In this document: positions 16,290 to 22,719 of the stretch, piece after piece | How positions within the stretch are numbered: the first letter of the stretch is position 1 | Layout of the letters: every line of letters starts with the position of its first letter | DNA from: Rhodopseudomonas sp. BR0M22 | GTDB lineage: Bacteria; Pseudomonadota; Alphaproteobacteria; Rhizobiales; Xanthobacteraceae | Reading direction: 5' to 3' | DNA length: 55,843 bases | Assembly: GCF_010907035.1 (NCBI RefSeq) | Contig: NZ_QUMK01000034.1 | Span: forward strand, 1-55,843 | Notes under the pieces: generated by a model | Databases searched by the model: none | The model's input: the letters and a program-made list of their open reading frames with translations, nothing else | What the model was told of the DNA's origin: nothing | Translations under genes and position numbers: made by a program

Positions 16290-17489
16290 TCAGAACGTCC
16301 GGAGCAGCTTGAAATCCAGGCCGTCGGCTTCGGCGAGATGCATCGTCATCCGGGCACGACCATCGCGGATCGTCACCTCGCCGCGTCCACCCTGATACAC
16401 GACGTTGCGCGCTACCTGCAGCAGCGAGCGGGCCTGCAGCGTTTGCGCCTTCTCGGCGATCGTCGCGAGAAATCGCAGGCCTTCGTAGTTCGACTGCCCG
16501 ACCGAGCCGATCGGCGGCGCGGTCGGTCCGAACATCCGCCGATAGGAATCGCGGAACGCGTCGTTGGCGGCGCTGTCGTGGCAGCCGAAGTAACCCGAGG
16601 CGCAGAACAGATTCTCGGTGTTGTCGGCGCCGATCCCGAGCAGCACGGTCTCGTCCATCGCGCCGGCGAGCCGCAGGATGTGGCGAGAAAGTCCCGCTTC
16701 GGCGAAGGCGCGATTGAAGGTGACGCTGTCGTTGCCGATCAGAGAGATCAGCACCACGTCGGGCTGGGCGGCCCGGATCCGGTCAAGATGGCGTTCGTGA
16801 TCGTCCTCGCCGAGCGGCACGAACTCCTCACCGACCACCTTGCCGCCGGCATCCTTGATGTATTTCTTGACCGCACGGTGCGACAGCCACGGCCAGACGT
16901 AATCGCTGCCGATCAGATACCAGCGCTGCGCCTTCTTCTCCCGCGCCAGCCAGTCGATCGCCGGCCGGCTCTGCCAGCGCGGCGTTTCGCCGATCGCCAT
17001 CACCCCGGGGGTCCGCTCGCCGCCTTCATAGACCGGCGTGTAGATGTACGGCACACGGCCGCGAATGGCTTTGCGCAAGGCGACCCGCACAGCGCTGATA
17101 TGCGAGCCCATCACGATATCGACGTCGTCGTAATCCACCGCCAATGAGACGCGGTGGATGACGTCCTCGATCGGGCCGCCGGCATCACTGAACACCAGCT
17201 CGATCTCGCGGCCGAGGATGCCGCCGCGTTTGTTGATCTCGGCGGCCGCGAGCAGCGCCGCATTGGTCGAAGCCGGCCCCCACAGTCCGGGTGAGCCTTG
17301 GAAGGTGACGAAGTTTGCGACGCGCAGCTTGTTGCGGGCACGGCGCGAGGCCGCACCGCCGCCGTCTCCCGGCCCTTCAACCCAACGCGCGTCGGGAAGT
17401 GCGCCACGCTCGAGAAAGCCGAGCGGCGGCACTCCATAGGCGCCACTGTATCCGAGCCCACTATGTCCGAGATCGACAGCCGAAAGCAC
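16290..17489 (-). CDS. Leaderless AmiC-like amide-sensing/binding protein
   Basis: The 399-residue protein has the type I periplasmic-binding fold (N-F-V-T-F-Q-G-S-P-G-L-W-G-P near residue 60, G-G-I-L-G-R-E-I-E-L near 89, G-S-D-Y-V-W-P near 193), closest in style to AmiC. It has no signal peptide: the N-terminal 50 residues are polar and contain Gly/Pro-rich sequence with no hydrophobic core. Pseudomonas AmiC is a cytoplasmic amide sensor, so this is likely a sensor, not a transporter component. It starts at a GTG, ends 164 bp before the amidase operon, and no AmiR-like antiterminator is encoded nearby. Confidence 0.78.
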   Translation of the reverse strand: MLSAVDLGHSGLGYSGAYGVPPLGFLERGALPDARWVEGPGDGGGAASRRARNKLRVANFVTFQGSPGLWGPASTNAALLAAAEINKRGGILGREIELVFSDAGGPIEDVIHRVSLAVDYDDVDIVMGSHISAVRVALRKAIRGRVPYIYTPVYEGGERTPGVMAIGETPRWQSRPAIDWLAREKKAQRWYLIGSDYVWPWLSHRAVKKYIKDAGGKVVGEEFVPLGEDDHERHLDRIRAAQPDVVLISLIGNDSVTFNRAFAEAGLSRHILRLAGAMDETVLLGIGADNTENLFCASGYFGCHDSAANDAFRDSYRRMFGPTAPPIGSVGQSNYEGLRFLATIAEKAQTLQARSLLQVARNVVYQGGRGEVTIRDGRARMTMHLAEADGLDFKLLRTF

Positions 17490-17561
17490 GCCCTCTCCTG
17501 CCTGGTGCGGGTGATCCCGCCGAAGTCCCCTCCCCGGGTTCGACGATTGATGCTATTCGAA

Positions 17562-17582
17562 AATATTGAATCTTCAAGGATT
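17562..17582. promoter_or_regulatory. Candidate shared operator between amiC-like gene and marR
   Basis: The AATATT-N5-TTCAAGGATT motif sits in the 158-bp AT-rich divergent promoter region of the AmiC-like gene and the marR gene. ATTC and GAAT arms flank the AATATT core (ATTCGAAAATATTGAAT at 17555-17571). The second copy is upstream of the amidase operon at 16231-16252. Confidence 0.35.
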
Positions 17583-17647
17583 GCTGTGCATATAGATGCA
17601 GCAAACTGCGCATCCGATTCACTCAAACGGAACGATAAAGTCTCATC

Positions 17648-18091
17648 GTGGCCAAATCGCCCAGTCGTAATCCGCCGATCACAGAACATCTCGCCTACCT
17701 GCTGGCGCAGGCCAATCGTGAGATCAACCGCCAGCTCGAAGCGCGGCTGCGCGGCGAAGGGGTTCCGGTGGAACAGTGGCGCATCCTCAAGGTGCTGTCC
17801 GACGGCAAGGGGCATTCGATGGGCGAGCTCGCCGAAGCGGTTCTGCTCAATCATCCGACCCTGACCAAGATCATCGACCGGATGGTTTCGGATTCGCTGG
17901 TGTACCGGGTTCAGGATCCGGAGGATCGTCGCAAGGTGCTGATGCACAGCTCCGACCGCGGCAAGGCGCTGACCCAGCGGCTGAACGCACTGGCACTGAG
18001 TCAGGAAGCGCACATCGCGGAAAATTACGGCGACAAGGCCACCGCCGAGCTGAAGCGGCTGCTTGAAAGCCTGATCGACAGCGCGACCTGA
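17648..18091 (+). CDS. MarR-family transcriptional regulator
   Basis: The 147-residue protein has the MarR winged helix: a helical N-terminus (A-Y-L-L-A-Q-A-N-R-E-I), the H-T-H M-G-E-L-A-E-A-V-L-L-N-H-P-T-L-T-K-I-I-D-R-M near residues 60-82, and the wing D-P-E-D-R-R-K-V-L. It starts at a GTG. It is divergent from the AmiC-like gene with a shared 158-bp promoter region, so it is the obvious candidate regulator of the amide genes; it could alternatively serve the acyl-CoA dehydrogenase 164 bp downstream. Confidence 0.85.
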   Translation: MAKSPSRNPPITEHLAYLLAQANREINRQLEARLRGEGVPVEQWRILKVLSDGKGHSMGELAEAVLLNHPTLTKIIDRMVSDSLVYRVQDPEDRRKVLMHSSDRGKALTQRLNALALSQEAHIAENYGDKATAELKRLLESLIDSAT

Positions 18092-18116
18092 GCGACCTTC
18101 CAGCATTGCGTATGCT

Positions 18117-18139
18117 GCGGCTGCGAACAGCGCAGCCGC
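18117..18139. other. GC-rich hairpin after marR
   Basis: GCGGCTGCG at 18117-18125 and CGCAGCCGC at 18131-18139 form a perfect 9-bp stem with a 5-base loop, 26 bp after the marR stop. There is no following T-run, so it is a weak candidate for a stop or an mRNA 3' end stabiliser. Confidence 0.4.
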
Positions 18140-18255
18140 CTGCAGCGACACGCCGCAAGATGCGGCGATCGCAACGACTATCCTGCACCGCCGAACTGGC
18201 CTAGATCAGCGGGCGATGCGCCGTGCCAAGCGGCCGCCCATTCGAGTGAGGAAAC

Positions 18256-19401
18256 ATGCAATACCGATCGCCCTGGATGACCGAAGAGCTGGACACGTTC
18301 CGCGACCAGTTTCGTAAATTCCTCGCCAAGGACCTCGCTCCTCACGGCGACAAGTGGCGCAAGCAGAAAATGGTCGATCGCTCGGCCTGGCTGAAGCTCG
18401 GCGAGATGGGCGCTCTGCTGCCCAGCGTTCCGGAAGAATACGGCGGGCTCGGCGCCAGCTTCGCTTATGACGCCGCGGTCTATGAGGACATGGAGAAGAT
18501 CGTCCCGGACGCGCTGAGCGGCGTCACCGTCTCGAGCGGCATCGTGGCGCACTACATCCTCAACTACGGCTCGGAAGAGCAGAAGCGGCGTTGGCTGCCC
18601 GGCATGGCCCGCGGTGAGCTGATCGGCGCGATCGCGATGACCGAACCCGGCACCGGCTCGGACCTGCAGAGCGTGCGCACCACCGCGAAGCTCGACGGCG
18701 ACGACTACGTCATCAACGGCCAGAAGACCTTCATCACCAACGGCCAGAATTGCGACCTGATCATCGTGGTCGCCCGCACCGGCGGCGCCGGCGCCAAGGG
18801 GCTGTCGCTGATCGTGCTGGAGACCAAGGACAATCCCGGCTTCAAGCGCGGCCGCAACCTCGACAAGATCGGCCTGCACGCCTCCGACACCTCCGAGCTG
18901 TTCTTCGAGAATGCCCGCACGCCGAAGGAGAACCTGCTCGGCGGCGAAGAGGGCAAAGGCTTCGTGCAGCTGATGCAGCAACTGCCGCAGGAGCGGCTGA
19001 TCATCGCGATCGGCGCAGTGGCGGCGATGGAACGCGCCGTGGCGCTGACCTCGGACTACACCAAGGAACGCAAAGCCTTCGGCCAGCCGATCATCGAATT
19101 CCAGAACACCGCCTTCACGCTCGCCGAGCGCAAGACCGAAGCCTTCATCGCGCGGGTATTCGTCGACTTCTGTCTGGTGCAGCTGATCGCCGGCAATCTC
19201 GACGCCGTCACCGCCTCGATGGCGAAATGGTGGACCACCCAGAAGCAGGTCGAGACTGTCGACGAATGCCTGCAGCTGCACGGCGGCTACGGCTACATGC
19301 AGGAATATCCGATCGGCCGGATGTTCATCGATTCGCGGATCCAGAAGATCTACGGCGGCACCAACGAGGTGATGAAGCTGCTGATCGCACGATCGCTGTA
19401 A
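18256..19401 (+). CDS. Acyl-CoA dehydrogenase (long-chain/isovaleryl-type active site)
   Basis: The 381-residue flavoenzyme oxidises an acyl-CoA to the 2-enoyl-CoA, passing electrons to ETF. It has the FAD segment A-I-A-M-T-E-P-G-T-G-S-D near residues 131-142 and the C-terminal H-G-G-Y-G-Y-M-Q-E-Y and I-Y-G-G-T-N-E. The usual Glu of Y-E-G-T is Gly here. The catalytic base is instead Glu246 (P-Q-E-R-L-I-I-A) on helix G, as in long-chain and isovaleryl-CoA dehydrogenases. An ATG behind GTGAGGA gives the usual length. No other beta-oxidation gene adjoins it. Confidence 0.88.
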   Translation: MQYRSPWMTEELDTFRDQFRKFLAKDLAPHGDKWRKQKMVDRSAWLKLGEMGALLPSVPEEYGGLGASFAYDAAVYEDMEKIVPDALSGVTVSSGIVAHYILNYGSEEQKRRWLPGMARGELIGAIAMTEPGTGSDLQSVRTTAKLDGDDYVINGQKTFITNGQNCDLIIVVARTGGAGAKGLSLIVLETKDNPGFKRGRNLDKIGLHASDTSELFFENARTPKENLLGGEEGKGFVQLMQQLPQERLIIAIGAVAAMERAVALTSDYTKERKAFGQPIIEFQNTAFTLAERKTEAFIARVFVDFCLVQLIAGNLDAVTASMAKWWTTQKQVETVDECLQLHGGYGYMQEYPIGRMFIDSRIQKIYGGTNEVMKLLIARSL

Positions 19402-19411
19402 CAAGCGTCCA

Positions 19412-19454
19412 GGCGCCTCCTGCTGCTGCTCTGCGAGGCAGCAAGGGAGGCGCC
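19412..19454. terminator. Possible bidirectional hairpin between convergent genes
   Basis: GGCGCCTCC plus TGCTGC on the left pairs with GCAGCA plus GGAGGCGCC on the right across an 11-base loop, with a 2-base bulge. It fills the 61-bp gap between the acyl-CoA dehydrogenase and the convergent Cys-rich protein gene. There is no clear T-run on either side. Confidence 0.45.
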
Positions 19455-19462
19455 CGCGGCGG

Positions 19463-19798
19463 TCAGTCGCCGCTGTCCGAGACTTCGCGCTTGAGCCGAC
19501 GCGGATCCTGCGGCTGACCGTCCCAGGGCACCGGGCGCTCCAGCCAGCGCTGGATGAAATTCCAGGAGCGGCGATAGCCGTTGTGCGGCAGGGTGCAGTC
19601 CGAACAGTCCTTGCGCGTCAGACCGTTGCGATCGACGAACGTCTTGTAGGGCCCGGGACACTGGTAGGCGCTGAGCGGGCAGTAGCAGAACAGGCAATTG
19701 AACTCGCGCTCGACGCCGCGATGACACGGCAGAAACGGGCACGCTTGATTGGTGAAGCCCTTGAAAGCTTCGTTAGTGGTCGTGTCTTTCGGCTCCAT
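19463..19798 (-). CDS. Cysteine-rich small-domain protein under B12 riboswitch control
   Basis: The 111-residue protein has nine cysteines in C-P-F-L-P-C-H, C-L-F-C-Y-C-P-L, C-P-G and K-D-C-S-D-C patterns, matching the 'cysteine-rich small domain' family often found beside cobalamin genes. These clusters could bind metal or iron-sulfur; the function is not established. I chose the ATG at 19796-19798 because the domain starts shortly after, while the longer frame runs into leader sequence. A cobalamin riboswitch lies about 200 bp upstream and a CobC-like gene precedes it. A role in corrin or cobalt metabolism is inferred. Confidence 0.75.
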   Translation of the reverse strand: MEPKDTTTNEAFKGFTNQACPFLPCHRGVEREFNCLFCYCPLSAYQCPGPYKTFVDRNGLTRKDCSDCTLPHNGYRRSWNFIQRWLERPVPWDGQPQDPRRLKREVSDSGD

Positions 19799-19999
19799 GA
19801 CCGCTCCCTCTCGCCGCAGCACGGGACCGCGAACTCGGTTCGCAGCGACGCTGTGGCTGGTTCTGATGGGGTGATGGCGCAAGGCGGCGGCCGTCGTCGA
19901 ACGACGCTGCAAACCACCGCCTGCGCGCGGCTTCGCCTGCTAAGAGAATTCGGTCATCGCTGCTCCGCTCTCGACCCGCCGTCGATCGGTTAGATACGT

Positions 20000-20179
20000 C
20001 CGTCTTCGGCCGGTCTCCTGGCTCGCGGATATCGCCTGGATCGCCTTCCCGACGCCGATGACGTCAGTGGCCATATGATCCAAACAGATCCGCTCACAGT
20101 TGCGGGGGCAGCTACGGAGTTGGTGAAAACACCTCACCGTATTCCCAGTTTCACCTCGCAAGCGAGGCACCGAAGACGG
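20000..20179 (-). promoter_or_regulatory. Cobalamin (AdoCbl) riboswitch
   Basis: On the minus strand the conserved core is present in order. It opens with CCGTCTTCGG (P1 left), followed by GGTGAAACTGGGAA, then GCTGCCCCCGCAACTG at 20112-20097. The B12 box GGCCACTG is at 20072-20065, followed by GGGAAGGC and GCCAGGAGACCGGCC, then CCGAAGACGG (P1 right). The two P1 arms are exact 10-bp complements. It is in the leader of the Cys-rich protein gene that starts at 19798. Confidence 0.93.
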
Positions 20180-20242
20180 CAAAACCAGAGCATGCGGCAG
20201 CAGCGCGTGCAAGCAAAAAGCCTCGGCGGACAGGCGCCCGCG

Positions 20243-20818
20243 CTAGCCCGGCACGCGATTGACGTAAGCGATGCGCCAGCCTGCAGAGCCGAGCCGGTCG
20301 ATCTGCGTCAGCGACAGCGGATCGATCACAAAGCTCAGCGCCGCATCGGGCGAAGCCCCGAGTGCGATCGCCAGCACGGCGCGGATGGTGCCGGAATGCA
20401 CCACCAGAACAGAGTCGCCGCCGGGTAGCCGGGCCAGGCCGCGCCGCACCCGATCGATCTGATCGACAAAACTCTCGCCGCCCGGCGGCGCCAGCCGAGC
20501 CGCATCCCGCCAAAAAGCATCGTAAGCGGGGCCGAGTTCGCGCGCCAGATCGTCGTGGCGACGCCCGGTCCAGGTCCCGAAATCCTGCTCGCGGAAATCC
20601 GGCTCCAGCTGCGGCTGAAAGCCGAGCGCCACGGCGGTCTCGCGGGTGCGCCGGCTCGGGCTGGCGACGATCACGGCCTCCGCCGGCAGCGCCTCGCGCA
20701 GCCAATCCAGCCGCGCCGTATCGCCGAGATCGACCGGAGCATCGGGCGCGTGAATCACGCCCTTCGGGCCGTCCACCGGCGCATGCCGGACTAGCCACAG
20801 CCGGCCAAGTTCAGTCAT
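20243..20818 (-). CDS. cobC: Histidine phosphatase, probable alpha-ribazole phosphatase (CobC-like)
   Basis: The 191-residue protein has the phosphoglycerate-mutase-type motif L-V-R-H-A near residue 11, a partner S-P-S-R-R-T-R-E-T near 54-62, and the second catalytic His in V-V-H-S-G-T-I-R near 140. The family includes CobC, which dephosphorylates alpha-ribazole phosphate in nucleotide-loop assembly. The B12 riboswitch 64 bp after its stop supports that role but does not prove it. The start at the ATG at 20816-20818 fits the family. Confidence 0.75.
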   Translation of the reverse strand: MTELGRLWLVRHAPVDGPKGVIHAPDAPVDLGDTARLDWLREALPAEAVIVASPSRRTRETAVALGFQPQLEPDFREQDFGTWTGRRHDDLARELGPAYDAFWRDAARLAPPGGESFVDQIDRVRRGLARLPGGDSVLVVHSGTIRAVLAIALGASPDAALSFVIDPLSLTQIDRLGSAGWRIAYVNRVPG

Positions 20819-21003
20819 CGAAATTCCTCGCAAAACAGCGGACGACATGCCGCAAAGTTTGTCCCGATACGACAGAGCATGGCCGAGCCCCGGTTCGCAA
20901 GAAGCCGGGCCCGGCCTACGCGCGCCGCGAATTGCAACTTGTTCCGCCATGCAGCGTTAAGACGCATCCCGTATCAGATGATACGCTCCAAAGAGGAAGC
21001 CCG

Positions 21004-21735
21004 ATGAAGGACGTCCACCGCGTCTTGATCGATAAGCTGCGGGAGCATTCCCGCTTGTCCACCGAGGATCTGACGGCGATTCGGAACCTCAGCTACAGCT
21101 TGCGTCAACTCGATAGCAACGAAGACCTCGTCCAGCAGGGCGAATCGCCGAAGGGCGCTGCGCTGGTCGTCGAGGGCATGGTTGGCAGGTATCATTTGCA
21201 GCAGAACGGCCGTCGTCAGTTTCTGTCGTTTCACATGGTCGGCGATCTGCCCGACTCGCAAGGCATGTTCCTCGAACGGATGGATCATTCGATCTGCGCG
21301 ATCGGTCCGGCGACCGCCGCCACGATCCCGCATCGGGAGATCTTGCGGATGTTCGAGACCCGTCCCGGCCTCGGCACCGCGATCTGGCGCGAGACCCTGG
21401 TCGACGCGGCGATCTTCCGCGAAGCGATCACCAACAACAGCGCGCGGACAATGCGAGCCCGGATGGCGCACCTGTTCTGCGAGCTGTTCTACCGCGCCGA
21501 GGTATCGAAGCTGACCGACGGCAATGCGATGCAGCTACCGATCGGCCTGTCCCAGCTCGGCGATACGCTCGGGATGGCGATCGCGACGGTCAATCGGACG
21601 ATCTCGGTGCTGCGTGCCTCCAAGACGATGGATTTTCGTCACGGCGTTCTGACCATCCGCAACTGGCAGGGATTGGCGAAGATCGGCGAGTTCGATCCCG
21701 GCTATCTGCATCTCAAGCGCCCGCCGCTCCGCTGA
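21004..21735 (+). CDS. Crp/Fnr-family transcriptional regulator
   Basis: The 243-residue protein has a cyclic-nucleotide-binding-like jelly roll (about residues 25-145: S-N-E-D-L-V-Q-Q-G-E-S-P, G-R-R-Q-F-L-S-F-H-M-V-G-D) and a C-terminal H-T-H (Q-L-G-D-T-L-G-M-A-I-A-T-V-N-R-T-I-S-V-L, about 180-200). The Fnr Cys cluster and the cAMP-binding R-S of Crp are absent, so its ligand is unknown. ATG 21004 follows AGAGGAAG; the longer frame upstream is not supported. It is convergent with the second Crp/Fnr gene, 12 bp apart. Confidence 0.85.
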   Translation: MKDVHRVLIDKLREHSRLSTEDLTAIRNLSYSLRQLDSNEDLVQQGESPKGAALVVEGMVGRYHLQQNGRRQFLSFHMVGDLPDSQGMFLERMDHSICAIGPATAATIPHREILRMFETRPGLGTAIWRETLVDAAIFREAITNNSARTMRARMAHLFCELFYRAEVSKLTDGNAMQLPIGLSQLGDTLGMAIATVNRTISVLRASKTMDFRHGVLTIRNWQGLAKIGEFDPGYLHLKRPPLR

Positions 21736-21747
21736 AGCTCATTCGAG

Positions 21748-22488
21748 CTAGGCTGCGGCGTCGTCCGGTTCGGGGTAGACGCCGCGCAGCACGACGTCGA
21801 AATGATCCTTCACCGCCGAGTTGCAGCGGCAGGCGCGCAACCGCAACTTGTCCGCGTCGTCGACGATCAGTGCGCCTCGCCGGGTAGTAAGAATTCCTTC
21901 CTGACGAAACGCTTGCAGCACGCGACTGGTGTAGCTGCGCCCGACCCCCAACATCGCCGCGAGCTGCTCGTGGGTGAGCGGCACCAGGTTGTCGCCGGTC
22001 CGATCCATCGCCGCGGCGATCCATTTGGCCGTCCGCTGTTCGATCGAGTGGATCGCGTTACAAGCAGTCGATTGGAATATCTGCGCCATCAGGCAATCGG
22101 CGTATCGCGCGAACAGGTTCTTGAAGCTCGGCGAACGATCCTTGGCGGACTGAATGTTGATGATCGGCAGCCGGACGAACGGGCCGTCGAACTTGACGAC
22201 GATCAGGCAATAAGCCGGCAGAAATCCCGAGCTGACGATGCCGCCGACCGCCCCTTCCCGCCCCACCAGGATGGTCTCGACGTTACGGCCGTCGCCGTCG
22301 GTCACTTCATACGAGACCAGGCTCGGACCGCACGGAAAGTAAGCACTGCCGACATGGTCTCCCGGGCGGTACAGAAGTTCTTCCGCGACCTTTGTCTCAA
22401 ATCGCACATGCGGACGGATCAGCTCGTAATCGTGCGAGTTCAAAGCTCGCAATAAATTGTTATTGGGTCGCTCCAAAGATTCAAGCAT
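21748..22488 (-). CDS. Crp/Fnr-family transcriptional regulator, divergent from bacteriophytochrome gene
   Basis: This 246-residue regulator has an N-terminal sensory jelly roll (L-L-Y-R-P-G-D-H-V-G-S-A-Y-F-P near residue 40) and a H-T-H at about 170-195 (L-T-H-E-Q-L-A-A-M-L-G-V-G-R-S-Y-T-S-R-V-L). It lacks the four-Cys pattern of Fnr. It is transcribed away from the bacteriophytochrome gene, sharing a 231-bp promoter region. An inverted repeat, TGTTCC-N17-GGAACA (22493-22521), lies within that region just before its start and could be an autoregulatory site. Confidence 0.84.
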   Translation of the reverse strand: MLESLERPNNNLLRALNSHDYELIRPHVRFETKVAEELLYRPGDHVGSAYFPCGPSLVSYEVTDGDGRNVETILVGREGAVGGIVSSGFLPAYCLIVVKFDGPFVRLPIINIQSAKDRSPSFKNLFARYADCLMAQIFQSTACNAIHSIEQRTAKWIAAAMDRTGDNLVPLTHEQLAAMLGVGRSYTSRVLQAFRQEGILTTRRGALIVDDADKLRLRACRCNSAVKDHFDVVLRGVYPEPDDAAA

Positions 22489-22719
22489 CGGCTGTTCCTG
22501 TGTCCACTAGTGAACGGAACAATCAATGCAAGATCGCTAAGTTGGTTCCAGCGTCCCAGTGAGACACCCGATGATGCGTGTCTCCGGCCCAAGCCTAACG
22601 GACGGCTGCTTCCTCCGCTCACCGCATAGGCTTCTATTTGGTGCTCTGCGCTTCAACTCCTTCGACAAGCACGCCTTTTTCCCGCCCGCGGGCGCGGAAG
22701 CGAGAGCGGATGCACGCTC

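Noticed and set aside
18117-18139. Intrinsic terminator after marR
   Set aside because: The stem is perfect but lacks a T-run. Kept only as a hairpin, not as a terminator.
19940-20212. 90-residue frame on the minus strand across the B12 riboswitch
   Set aside because: It translates the conserved riboswitch core and shows no protein family; the RNA explanation accounts for the conservation.
20362-21003. Long N-terminal extension of the Crp/Fnr gene at 21004
   Set aside because: It overlaps the coding sequence of the opposite-strand CobC-like gene and is Arg/Pro/Ala-rich shadow sequence; the ATG at 21004 has a good ribosome site and matches the family start.
22493-22521. TGTTCC-N17-GGAACA as a definite Crp/Fnr operator
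   Set aside because: The arms are short and the spacing does not match the known Fnr/Crp pattern (TTGAT-N4-ATCAA, TGTGA-N6-TCACA). Mentioned only as a possibility in the regulator entry.
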